A stretch of DNA of 64,000 bases from Orientia tsutsugamushi str. Boryong. Its GTDB lineage: Bacteria; Pseudomonadota; Alphaproteobacteria; Rickettsiales; Rickettsiaceae. Positions 19,954 through 29,880 of this stretch are shown in pieces. Below the pieces are notes generated by a model. It ran no database searches, was not told the DNA's origin, and saw only the letters and a program-made list of their open reading frames with translations. The stretch is taken from contig NC_009488.1 of the NCBI RefSeq assembly GCF_000063545.1, forward strand, positions 1,178,001 to 1,242,000, read 5' to 3'. Within the stretch, counting starts at the first letter, position 1. Each line of letters starts with the position of its first letter. The translations under genes were made by a program, and so were the position numbers.

Positions 19954-21058
19954 TTAGAATGTAATATTCTGGTGTATTAAGCTAGCATAAATAAATTTCT
20001 CCAAATCACCATCTAATACACGTTTTGTATCAGAAGTTTCAACGTTAGTACGTAGATCCTTAACTAGTTGATATGGCTGCAGAATATAAGATCTGATGTG
20101 ATATCCCCAACTATTATCTGTTTTAGCAGCATTATGGTTATTAATGATTTCATTTTGTTTTTTTTGTTCTAGCTCATAAATTTTAGCTTTTAACATCCTC
20201 ATAGCTTCAGCTTTATTTTTGTGTTGAGATCGATCATTTTGGCATTGTACAACAATTTTAGTAGGAAAGTGAGTGATGCGTATCGCTGAATCAGTCGTAT
20301 TAACATGTTGTCCTCCTGCTCCAGAAGCTCTATAAGTATCGATTCTAATATCTTTATCCTCAATAACTACTTGAATATTATCATTAATCACCGGGTATAC
20401 CCACGCACTAGCAAAACTGGTCATTCTTTTACCAAGAGCATTAAAAGGAGAATTTCTAACAAGACGATGTACTCCTGATTCTGTTTTAAACCATCCGTAA
20501 GCATTATGTCCACAGATTTTAACTGATGCTGATTTAACACCTGCTTCCTCACCATCTAATAAATAAACAACCTCTGTTTTAAAATTCATGCTTTCAGCAA
20601 ATCTTAGGTACATTCTTAACATCATTGAAGCCCAGTCGTTACTTTCAGTACCTCCAGCTCCAGCATTAATATCAAGAAAACAATCATTAACATCAACATC
20701 ACTAGTAAATAAGCACTCGACCTGTAGCTTTTTAGCTTCTTCCTGTAGTTTCTTCCATTCTTGTTCTATATTATGAATAAACTCAATATCATTTTCTTTG
20801 ATAGCAATGTTACTTAATTCAACATAATCATCAAATGCCGAAGCAATTTTATTATATGTAGCTAACTTATTCTCTATAGTTTTTTTTTCCTTTAAGACTA
20901 AAGATGCATGTTGATAATTATTCCATAATGAATGGTCCTCTACATCATGTTCTAACTTAGCTAGTTGAGACTTTAAGCTTTCTGGATCAAAGTGACCTCC
21001 TAATTAACTCTAGAATTTTGTTGGTTTCTTTTATGTAATCTTTAAGTTCTATTCGCAT
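19954..21058 (-). CDS. prfB: Peptide chain release factor 2, made by programmed +1 frameshift
   Basis: Recognises UGA and UAA stop codons and releases the peptide. The gene starts at ATG 21058 (MRIELKDYIKETNKILELI) and meets TGA at codon 24. The second frame continues DPESLKSQLAKLEHD without a stop to 19954. The catalytic loop GAGGQHVN and the surrounding RASGAGG are intact, and the protein has the usual GAGGTES motif at the end of its first third. The total length is normal for RF2. Because the second frame has no ATG before 20625, simple gene callers annotate only a truncated protein here. Confidence 0.95.
20987..21003 (-). promoter_or_regulatory. RF2 autoregulatory frameshift site
   Basis: On the minus strand the sequence reads AGGAGGTCACTTTGAT: a Shine-Dalgarno-like AGGAGG, a 3-base spacer, then CTT-TGA. 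This is the classic RF2 site: when RF2 is scarce the ribosome slips +1 at CTT and reads GAT. Confidence 0.97.
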
Positions 21059-21208
21059 TTATATAATTGTAATATATTTCAAGCAATTATATTAAGAAGT
21101 AGAATGGAATTAAAGATTTTTTTATTATATGGTATGAATGTATATTGATATTATAGCTATAGTGGTTAAAATCACTTGAAATAAATAATAATTAAGATCA
21201 CTAAAAAA

Positions 21209-23014
21209 ATGCAACAGCAATCTAATATTAGAAATTTTGCAATTATTGCTCATATTGATCATGGCAAATCTACTTTAGCTGATAGATTAATAGAATACTG
21301 TAATGCTTTGGAAGCAAGAGAAATGTGTCAGCAAGTACTTGATTCAATGGACATAGAAAAAGAAAGAGGTATTACTATTAAAGCTCAAACTGTAAGGCTA
21401 GTTTATAAGGCTGATGATGGTTGTGTATATCATCTTAATTTAATGGATACACCTGGGCATGTGGATTTTGCATATGAGGTTAGTAGGTCTTTGGCAGCTT
21501 GTGAGAGTTCATTGTTAGTAGTAGATGCTAGCCAAGGAGTTGAAGCACAAACTTTAGCTAATTTATATCAAGCAGTAGACAATAATCATAAAATTTTGAT
21601 TGTTCTTAATAAAATTGATTTACCAGCAGCAAATCCTCAACAAGTTCAGCAACAAATTGAAGATGTTATTGGTATTGATGCAAGTGATGCTTTAATGATT
21701 TCTGCTAAAATTGGTTTAGGTATCAAGGATGTTTTGCAAGCAATAGTAACTAAATTACCATCACCTAATGGTGATTCTCAATCTCAACTGAAGGCATTAT
21801 TAATTGATAGCTGGTATGACTCTTATCTTGGAGTTGTTATACTAGTTAGGGTAGTAGATGGGAAAATTGAAAAGGGTATGCGAATTAGAATGTGTTCTAA
21901 TAATGCAGTTTATACAGTTGAGAATGTTGGCTTTTTTTCTCCTAAAAAACAAATTTCAGGTGTACTATATACTGGTGAAATAGGGTTTGTTACTGCAGCA
22001 ATTAAACAGGTTGCTGATTGCAGAGTTGGTGATACAATAACTGATGATAAAAAGCCATGCGCTCAAATATTACCAGGGTTTAAACCTAATTTGCCAGTTG
22101 TTTTTTGTGGATTATACCCTTCTGATGCTTCACAATTTAACCATTTAAAAGATTCCTTGCAAAAATTAAGATTAAATGACGCTAGCTTTGAATTTGAACA
22201 GGAAAGCTCTGGCGCTCTTGGATTTGGATTTCGTTGCGGCTTTTTAGGATTGCTACATCTAGAAATTATTCAAGAACGTTTAGAGCGTGAATTTGATCTT
22301 GATATGATTACTACTGCACCAAGTGTTATGTATAAAGTATACTTAAATACTGGAAAAGTGATTGATGTGCATAATCCAGCAGATTTACCTGAAATGCAAA
22401 AGATTAAAAGCATGAGTGAGCCATGGGTTGAAGCAACTATTTTTATACCTGATCAATATTTGGGAGCTATTCTTGGTTTATGCACTGAAAAACGTGGAGT
22501 GCAAGTAGATCTAACTTATGTAAATGGCAGAGCTAAACTAGTATATCTGTTGCCTCTAAATGAAATAGTATTTGATTTTTATGACAAACTAAAATCTTAC
22601 TCTAAGGGATATGCAAGTTTTGATTGGCAGATAGATAGCTATAAACAAAGCGACTTAATCAAGCTTAGTATATTAGTTAATGGAAATCCTGTTGATGCTT
22701 TATCAACAATTGTACACCGTTCAAAAGCAGAATTTAGAGGACGAGAATTATGCAAAAGGCTTAAAGATTTAATTCCAGCTCATTTATTTCAAATTGCAAT
22801 TCAAGCAGCTATTGGTAGCAGAATAATTGCGCGAGAAACTATTAGGGCTTTAAGAAAAGACGTATTGGCGAAGTGCTATGGTGGCGACATTACTAGAAAA
22901 CGAAAATTACTTGAAAAGCAAAAAGCTGGGAAAAAACGCATGAGAAACATTGGTAACGTTGAAATACCTCAATCAGCGTTTATTGCTGCATTGAAGATTA
23001 CTAATAAAGATTAA
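21209..23014 (+). CDS. lepA: Elongation factor 4 (LepA), ribosome back-translocase GTPase
   Basis: Translation GTPase that acts on stalled or mistranslocated ribosomes. 601 residues, the normal length. G1 AHIDHGKST (residues 14-22), switch region [11 protein letters not shown]3 DTPGH, and G4 LNKIDLP are all intact. The C-terminal LepA-specific domain with [15 protein letters not shown] is present. Complete and probably the only gene of its transcript. The region after it is mobile-element debris. Confidence 0.97.
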
Positions 23015-23047
23015 GAATAGTAAAGATGAAATAAACGAAGAGATAGT

Positions 23048-23322
23048 ATGCCATTAGATCAGTTTAATTTGAGCTAAGAAGAACTACTAACCTATGAACA
23101 AGAGTTAAAGCGTATATGAGATAATAAAGCAGTTGAAGATTATAAACTCGAACGTGCTAAAGCTGAATTCATAAAGTTTGGTGAGGTTAAAGGTAAAGCT
23201 AAAGCAAAAAAAGATTTTACAATAAAATTATTGAAATCTAAATTCTAAGTTGAGATGATTGCTGAATATACGGATTTATCAATACAAGAAGTATTAAATC
23301 TGAAAAATAGTGCAAAATAATA
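23048..23322 (+). pseudogene. Rpn-family (PD-(D/E)XK) nuclease C-terminal remnant
   Basis: Reads MPLDQFNLS, stop, EELLTYEQELKRI, stop, DNKAVEDYKLERAKAEF, then a lysine-rich stretch ending SIQEVLNLKNSAK. The helical, charged tail is typical of the end of Rpn/TIGR01784 nucleases, which are abundant in Rickettsiales genomes. At least three stops make it a pseudogene. Confidence 0.6.
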
Positions 23323-23513
23323 ATGAATATACAACATATAAAATTTTCCACTTTGATGTGTTGTGTGCTATTGCTATTAAATCATATAGATGCTTTATAT
23401 TACACTATAAGTTCTAAATTATACTCAACATTGAGAAGGCCATGCTTTAATACTCCAATGTTCTTAACATATCTTCAATGTTTAGACTACTGTGTTATTA
23501 TAAGCATCTCTTA

Positions 23514-23955
23514 GTAGCTAAAGGTTTATTGCTAGCTCCATTAGGATATCCAAGGCTTTTAGGCAAAAAAGTTGGCAAATAATGAATCATCTCTTTAAGC
23601 AAAATGCTATACAAGAGCTGGTTAAATATAATAAATGCTTACTTTCTGTAACTATATTAGACCTCTTTCGAAACTGGTTAAGGTAGTTCAAAATTATAAA
23701 TGCCAGAGATCAAATTAACTCTAAGACCGAATCTTTTACGTCTATTTCGATATTTATCAGCAATAATTTTGAACTACCTTAACCAGTTTCGAAAGAGGTC
23801 TATTACTGTCTGCAGCTAATATAATTGCGATAATGGTTGCGATTACAAAAGAAGAAAAGTGGTTATTAATTCCAGCGATAGAGCCTGATCGTAAAATGAG
23901 TGTTTCATCGAAAAATTACCATGAGACTTATTTAAAAGAATTGGTAATTTAGAGT
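23514..23955 (+). pseudogene. RAGE fragment: end of traL and start of traE, interrupted
   Basis: The plus strand carries the TraL C-terminus (KGLLLAPLGYPRLLGKKVGK, approximate) ending at 23582, coupled to ATGAATCATCTCTTTAAGCA, the start of TraE. TraE is then interrupted by a 143-bp element at 23660-23802, resumes as AANIIAIMVAITKEEKW, and ends by decay near 23955. It shows that a second orientation of the RAGE was once present here. Confidence 0.88.
23660..23802. mobile_element. 143-bp palindromic element, copy 3, inside a traE remnant
   Basis: TTA at 23657-23659 and 23803-23805 flanks the element. Removing it and one TTA gives the codons ATA TTA CTG TCT GCA, which align with ATA TTG CTA GCT GCA in traE, so the 3-bp duplication and the target are clear. 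Confidence 0.92.
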
Positions 23956-24032
23956 TTTTATCAACACGTCTTCTATAACATATAATACAAGTCTTTTTTC
24001 GAGTTTTTTGCTTCAACTTTCTCAAGATTATT

Positions 24033-24315
24033 AACGCCAGATTAGGATAAGGGAAAGCATGAAAACCATAATGCAAAAGGCCTACAAGAGATAATACGCA
24101 ATTATAATTATGCAATATTTAAATATAATTCTAATTAATAACAGTTTATTTATTGATCATATTTCTACAAGTATTAGTTCATAATACTATACTTAATAAC
24201 CTTAACATTGACCCATTGTAACACTTGTATATTATCTCTTCCTAACTGTTTCTCATTCTAAATTTGCATTTGCAGATATGAAAGCAATAAATAAATGGCT
24301 ATTAATTAAAACTAT
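24033..24315. mobile_element. IS982-ended non-coding element, truncated copy
   Basis: Begins ACGCCAGATTAGGATAAG and matches the first part of the complete element at 27385-27758. The far end is lost where a decayed 143-bp element and a group II intron begin. Confidence 0.75.
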
Positions 24316-24354
24316 ATTAGACCTTATAAATGCCAGAGATCAAATTAAAACTAT
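24316..24354. mobile_element. Right half of a split 143-bp element, with internal deletion
   Basis: GACCTTATAAATGCCAGAGATC keeps one tip and the inner part of the element, then stops at the group II intron at 24355. The matching left half is at 31698-31776, beside the other intron. Confidence 0.7.
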
Positions 24355-26278
24355 GTGAGTAGACCTAACCAATTGCTCAATTAGGCCCCTCATCAGAACC
24401 GGACTTGCAGAATTACCGCATCCGGCTCTCAAAAATAAGATAAGCATTATGCCTTATTTGTTGTCTAGAACATTGAGACAATCTTTCCAATTTTAGGAAA
24501 ATTTACTCTTTTAAGTATCTCGGTTAGTCTTTTCCAATTCATCTTACGTTTTCCTCCCATTTTATTGAACCAGTTATATATTGCACGTGTACTTTGGTTG
24601 ATAAATGAACTTACTCGTCTTTTATTATCAGATATACCATGATAGTTGATCCATTCACCTAATAACTCTAATGACTTGTGATAATGTTTGTGTTTTATCT
24701 TGCTTGTTTAGCTGACTACGCAAATATTTTCTCAGTCCTTTCAGTTTCTCAGTAAAACGATCTCTCCTTGAGGTATATTTTAGTCTCCATGTTATGCCAA
24801 ATCTTGATTTTCTCCAATAGCAAGTAAATCCAAGAAAATTATAACTTGAGATCTTCTTGTCTTGTTTGGCTAAATTTGCAGCATGGTCTCTACCAGATTT
24901 AATCATTTGTGATTTAGCTTCATTGATATTTAGCCCATACTTATTTAACCTTTTAGGCAAAACATCATAAAACCTTTTCGCATCTGTTTCCTTTTCAAAG
25001 ACAAATACCATATCGTCGCAGTACCTCACCATTCCTGTTTGTCCCATTAAGTTTTCTTTGCTGATTTTTGCAAACCAGCTATCTATAACATAATGCAGAA
25101 AGACATTTGCCAGAATTGGTGAAACTATTGATCCTTGACGACAACCTTCTTTGTTAGTAACTATAGTACCATTTTCTATGATTGGTGTTTCAATCAGTTT
25201 CATAACTAGTCTTAGAAATTCCATCAACTCACAATGCTTGATTGTATTGAAACACTTTGTTATATCAATCTCTACTATAGCCCCTTTATTGAAGTTATAC
25301 GTAAGTCTATTTAACTCCCTTAAAGCGTCGTGTGCATTTAATTTAGGTCGAAATCCATATGAATACTTTAAGAATATTTGCTCAAACACAGAGTTTAGTA
25401 TCTTGCTTACTGTAGACTCGATTATCTTATCTTCAAAACATGATATTACCAAATGTCTTTTGCCTCCATCTTCTTTTGGAATTTCTGTTATTCGTGCAGG
25501 TTTAGCCTGATATTTCCCATTGCAAATTCTAGTAAGAAGCGAGAGCAGATTTGCTTTCAACTTCTTACCATAATCCTCTTTGGTTATACCATCTATTCCT
25601 ATCGCTTTCTTGCTATCGAGTTCCTTATATTGTTCTTCTAATATCTTTAAATCAATGATATGTCCAAGATTATTAAACTTTATGTCTTGATTTAGATTAT
25701 TAAACTTTATGTCTTGATTTTTCGATGATAGCAACTTTATACGCTCAAGTTTCGTTAACCATGTATTTCTGTCTATGCTGTGTACAGCCATTGTTTCCCT
25801 CTTGCATTCTTACTTTTCTGCTAACCCTTTGCTCCACCCACATTACTAGGTTTCATCACTACTATGGCTAACTCAGCCATCCTTACACCATCTCCAAAGC
25901 CTTATGTTTCACCACTTGTACTTTGAATACTTACTTAATTACGTAAGAGTTATAAGGACTTCTCAAGTTGTGTCATTAATCTTTACAAACTCGCTGACGC
26001 CTGCGACCCCGGTGGTTGAAAATTTTTGGGTTTTTTTTTACTAGTTTGACCTCCAATCTTCTTTTGCCTACTATGTAGTCTAACATATCGGCTTCCACTA
26101 CATCTCACTTTCAGGGCTATCACGTTCACCATTTGGTTTCGGCTCGAATGTTTCACTGTCTACGCTTTACTACTGTAGTTACCTTCAGCAGCACAAGACT
26201 CGCTATATGGTGGATCTAGCTTCTCCTTCCATAACTGGACTTTCACCAGTAAGATTAATTCACCTTTTCTTGACGCAC
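24355..26278 (-). mobile_element. Group II intron, copy 1
   Basis: The 5' end on the minus strand is GTGCGTCAAG (26278), a typical group II start. Near the 3' end domain V reads GAGCCGGATGCGGTAATTCT and folds with AACTCCGGTTCTG; the intron ends ...GTCTACTCAC at 24355. It is inverted relative to copy 2 at 31777-33726 and almost identical except for a 30-bp deletion in the protein gene and some point changes. Confidence 0.88.
24465..25791 (-). pseudogene. ltrA: Group II intron reverse transcriptase/maturase, copy 1
   Basis: Intron-encoded protein that splices and reverse-transcribes the intron. 378 residues in the first frame: N-terminal RT-0 region, RT core with GIDGITKEDYGKKL, RITEIPKEDGGKR, GFRPKLNAHDAL, IVEIDITKCFN and the active site MVRYCDDMVFVF (YCDD in place of YADD). 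After IRVIR the frame stops at 24655, and the maturase X domain (LLGEWINYHGISDNKRR ... MNWKRL) continues in the +1 frame to 24465. Ten residues (KRISDKKFLR) are missing near residue 185, a deletion between TTTCTAAGA repeats. Likely not functional. Confidence 0.88.
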
Positions 26279-26318
26279 GGACTATTGCTCTAATTCAAGA
26301 AAGTAGTAACAGCAATAA

Positions 26319-27225
26319 TAGACTTCTTTCGAAACTATACAATGATGTAAAATGGTGTTATAAAAATCTGATTTGAAGTAATAATGAAATTAGATCAGAT
26401 TAAAGAGTTAAAGGATGAAAAATTTCGTCGATTAACAGTAGTAAGGAAGGGAACATTCTCAAAGATGGTGGATATTTTGAGGAAAGCTGATGGTGTTAAG
26501 AAATCAAAAGGAGGGCGTAAAAATAAGCTCAATTTGGAGGAACAGTTATTGATGGCCTTAGAATACCTTAGAGAATACCGTACTTATTTTCATATAGGTC
26601 AGAACTATGGGATTAGTGAAAGTTCAGCATATAAAGCTGTAAAATGGGTAGAAGACACCTTAGTTAAACACCCAAACTTTGCTCTTCCAGGTCGTAAAGC
26701 TCTAATGAATAGCGATATGAATTATGAAGTAGTCTTGATTGATGCTACTGAGAGTCCAATAGAAAGACCCAAAAAAAACAAAAATTCTATTATTCAGGAA
26801 AGAAGAAAAGGCATACACTAAAGACTCAAATAGTGGTAGACAAGAAAACACACCAAGTAATATGTACAGATTTTTCTAACGGTAAAAAACATGACTTTAG
26901 ATTATTTAAGGAATCCAAAATTCTTATCCATCCTAAGATTAAAGCGATTACTGATATAGGATATCAAGGTATACAAAAAATTCACAATAATTCTGCATTA
27001 CCAAAGAAAAAAAGCAAGAAAAATCCTTTAACTAAAAATGATAAAAAGAATAATCGTAGGTTAGCAGGAAAAAGAGTTGTCAATGAAAACGTTATTGCTA
27101 TGCTAAAACGGTTCAAAATTATTGCTGACAAATATCGAAATAGACGTAAAAGATTCGGTCTTAGATTTAATTTGATCTCTGGCATTTATAATTTTGATCT
27201 ACCTTAACCAGTTTCGAAAGAGGTC
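26319..27225 (+). mobile_element. Complete IS5-family insertion sequence, copy 1 (907 bp)
   Basis: Left end TAGACTTCTTTCGAAACT, right end AGTTTCGAAAGAGGTC: inverted ends with one mismatch in 16. TAA at 26316-26318 and 27226-27228 is the target duplication. It is the only copy in the window with both transposase frames undamaged, so it may be active. It was inserted next to, or into, the IS5 remnant that follows. Confidence 0.93.
26384..27207 (+). CDS. IS5-family transposase, two frames joined by likely -1 frameshift
   Basis: DDE transposase of the IS427/IS1031-like branch of IS5. The first frame (145 residues) holds a helix-turn-helix region (GRKNKLNLEEQLLMALEYL, YGISESSAYKAVKWVE) and the first catalytic Asp in VVLIDATESPIERPKK. 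The second frame gives YYSGKKKRHTLKTQ, then TDFSNGKKHDFRLFKES, the Asp of AITDIGYQG, and the C-terminal Glu in GKRVVNENVIAMLKRF. The frames overlap at CCC-AAA-AAA-AAC (about 26768-26779), which contains A-AAA-AAC, a classic -1 slippery heptamer; moving to the -1 frame joins the conserved motifs exactly. Confidence 0.9.
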
Positions 27226-27228
27226 TAA

Positions 27229-28074
27229 TTTTTGTTTTTTTTATGTCTTTCTATAGGAGTCTCAGTAGCATCAATCAAGACTACTTCATAATTCATATCA
27301 CTCGTCATTAGAGCTTTACGACCTGGAAAGAGCAAAATTTGGGTGTTTAACTAGGGGGTCTTCTACCCATTTTACAGCTTTATAACGCCAGTTTAGGATA
27401 AGAAAAAGCAGGGAAAGCATAATGTAAAAGGTCTACGAGAGATAATGCACAATTAAATTATGTAATATATTAAACTATAATTTCAATTAATAACAGTTTA
27501 TTTATTGCTCATATTTCTACAAGTATTAGTTCATAATACTATACTTAATAACCTGAACATTGACCATTGTAATACTTGTATATATATCTCTTTCTAACTG
27601 TTTCTTATTCTAAATTTGCATGTGCAAACATGCGAGCAATAAATAAATGGCTATTAATTAAAACTATATTTAATATATCACATAATTATAATTGCACATT
27701 ATCTCTTGTAGACCTTTTGTATTATGACTTCCCTGCTTTCTCTTATCCTAAACTGACGTTTATATGCTCAACTTTCACTAATCCCATAGTTCTGACCTAT
27801 ATGGAAATAAGTACGGTATTCTCTAAGGTATTCTAAGGCCATCAGCAACTGTTCCTCCAAATTAAGCTTATTTTTACGCCCACCTTTTGATTTCTTAAGA
27901 CCATCATCTTTCCTCAAAATATCCACCATCTTTGAAAATGTTCCCTTCCTTACTCCTGTTAATCGACGAAATTTTTCATCACCTAACTCTTTAATCTGAT
28001 CTAATTTCATTATTACTTCAAATAACATATTTATAACACCATTCTACATCATTGTCTACTTTCGAAAGAAGTCT
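27229..28074 (-). pseudogene. IS5-family copy 2, truncated and interrupted
   Basis: Minus-strand IS5 5' part. 28028-27765 encodes the N-terminus of the transposase (first 86 residues) and 27378-27229 the following part, separated by the 374-bp IS982-ended element. Its outer end at 28074 keeps the GACTTCTTTCG terminus. The 3' third was lost at the edge of IS5 copy 1. Confidence 0.88.
27385..27758. mobile_element. Complete 374-bp non-coding element with IS982-type ends
   Basis: Starts ACGCCAGTTTAGGATAAG and ends CTTATCCTAAACTGACG, the inverted form, like the ends of the IS982 copies at 4628 and 37087. Flanked by TTTATA at 27379-27384 and 27759-27764; removing it rebuilds the IS5 sequence ACAGCTTTATATGCTGAAC. 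There is no transposase, so it is a MITE most likely mobilised by IS982. Internal stretches near the two ends are also complementary (AATTATGTAATATAT-like), so it can form a long hairpin. Confidence 0.88.
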
Positions 28075-28251
28075 ATTATAGTTAAAAAACAGAAACAGGG
28101 CTCCAACAAAAATCTCCATTGATAAACTAAAAGAAGGTATGAGTCAATTGATGCATATCAGTATGGAAGAGCTGAACGACTAGGAGTAAGTAAGTCTGGT
28201 ATACAAAAGAATTAAAGAGATTAAATATTACATAATAAAAAAAGCTATCAA

Positions 28252-28487
28252 ACGCCAGATTAGGATAAGGGAAAGTATGAAAAGCATAATGAAAAAGGGC
28301 TGCAAGAGATAATATACAATTATAATTGCGCAATATATTTTAATATAATTTCAATTAATAAAGGTTTATTTATTGCTCATATTTCTACAAGTATTAGTTC
28401 ATAATACTATACTTAATAACCTGAACATTGACCATTATAACACTTGTATATTATCTCTTTCTAACTGTTTCTTATTCTAAATTTGCA
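28252..28487. mobile_element. IS982-ended non-coding element, truncated copy
   Basis: Begins ACGCCAGATTAGGATAAG and follows the 374-bp element at 27385 for about 235 bp, then gives way to IS630 sequence. Confidence 0.75.
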
Positions 28488-28846
28488 TATAAAATATCCA
28501 AATACAAAAAAAGCAAAGAGATTAGAATTCCAGAATAAGATAAAAAGGTATAAAGATAAAGGAAAAGTTATTGTCTTTACAAATGAGAGCAGTTTTGTTA
28601 ATAATACACCTAGAACTCACGGATATGCAAAGGCATAAGATGTTACTGCGTTTATGGTTAGCATCCATAAAAGAAAATTAATATTATAGGAGCATTAGTA
28701 GATAAATTTCTGCTCTAGCTGTTAGATAGAACAGTATTTAATTCCAACATTAACTAATAATTCTGTGGTTGTGATAGATAATGCAAGTTTTTATAAAAGT
28801 CAGCATTTTAAAAACTATAATAGAAAAAGATGGACATATTAGAGTA

Positions 28847-29754
28847 GACCTCTTTCGAAACTGGTTAAGGTAGTTCAAAATTATAAATGCCAGAGATCAA
28901 ATTAAATCTAAGACCGAATCTTTTACGTCTATTTCGATATTTGTCAGCAATAATTTTGAACCGTTTTAGCATACCAATAAAGTTTTCATTGACAACTCTT
29001 TCTCCTGCTAACCTACGATTATTCTTTTTATCATTTTTAGTTAAAGGATTTTTTCTTGCTTTTTTTCTTTGGTAATGCAGAATTATTGTGAATTTTTTGT
29101 ATACCTTGATATCCTGTATCAGTAATCGCTTTAATCTTAGGATGGATAAGAATTTTGGATTCCTTAAATAATCTAAAGTTATGTTTTTTACCGTTAGAAA
29201 AATCTGTACATATTACTTGGTGTGTTTTCTTGTCTACCACTATTTGAGTCTTTAGTGTATGCCTTTTCTTCTTTCCTGAATAATAGAATTTTTGTTTTTT
29301 TTGGGTCTTTCTATTGGACTCTCAGTAGCATCAATCAAGACTACTTCATAATTCATATCGCTATTCATTAGAGCTTTACGACCTGGAAGAGCAAAGTTTG
29401 GGTGTTTAACTAAGGTGTCTTCTACCCATTTTACAGCTTTATATGCTGAACTTTCACTAATCCCATAGTTCTGACCTATATGAAAATAAGTACGGTATTC
29501 TCTAAGGTATTCTAAGGCCATCAATAACTGTTCCTCCAAATTGAGCTTATTTTTACGCCCTCCTTTTGATTTCTTAACACCATCAGCTTTCCTCAAAATA
29601 TCCACCATCTTTGAGAATGTTCCCTTCCTTACTACTGTTAATCGACGAAATTTTTCATCCTTTAACTCTTTAATCTGATCTAATTTCATTATTACTTCAA
29701 ATCAGATTTTTATAACACCATTTTACATCATTGTATAGTTTCGAAAGAAGTCTA
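28847..29754 (-). mobile_element. IS5-family insertion sequence, copy 3 (908 bp), second frame broken
   Basis: Full-length element with GTA at 28844-28846 and 29755-29757 as target duplication; the host IS630 motif LPPYFPDLN resumes directly after it. It is one base longer than copy 1 because an A-run near 29050 has six A's instead of five. Confidence 0.92.
28887..29689 (-). pseudogene. IS5-family transposase, copy 3
   Basis: The first frame (29689-29252, 145 residues) is identical in protein to the copy at 26384, including the A-AAA-AAC slip site. The second frame begins VDKKTHQVICTDFSNGKKH and breaks after PKKKSKKK because of the extra A, so the C-terminal catalytic Glu region is lost. A one-base slip in a homopolymer is the simplest cause. 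Confidence 0.88.
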
Positions 29755-29880
29755 GTATTTACCGCCTTATTTTCCTGATTTAAATCTTATTGAGGAAAAA
29801 TAGTTTCAAGCTAAATCAAGAATAATGAAGTATCACTGTAACTTAGACCAGCTTTTCAAAAAGTATATAATATAACTGTT

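Larger units (their letters stand above)
28080..29880 (+). pseudogene. IS630-family element, interrupted by a MITE and by IS5
   Basis: Plus-strand IS630 in three blocks. 28080-28250 reads AYQYGRAERLGVSKSGIQKN with stops. 28490-28846 reads HPNTKKAKRLEFQNKI, then KGKVIVFTNESSFVNNTPR and VVVIDNASFYKSQHF, i.e. the DDE core. 29755-29880 reads LPPYFPDLNLIEEK-like sequence and ends with the IS630 terminus at about 29850-29898. A truncated IS982-ended MITE (28252-28487) and IS5 copy 3 (28847-29754) split it. Confidence 0.83.

Noticed and set aside
23323-23514. 63-codon open frame before the traL fragment
   Set aside because: No recognisable motif; hydrophobic, Cys/Tyr-rich AT noise typical of this window, flanked by pseudogene debris.
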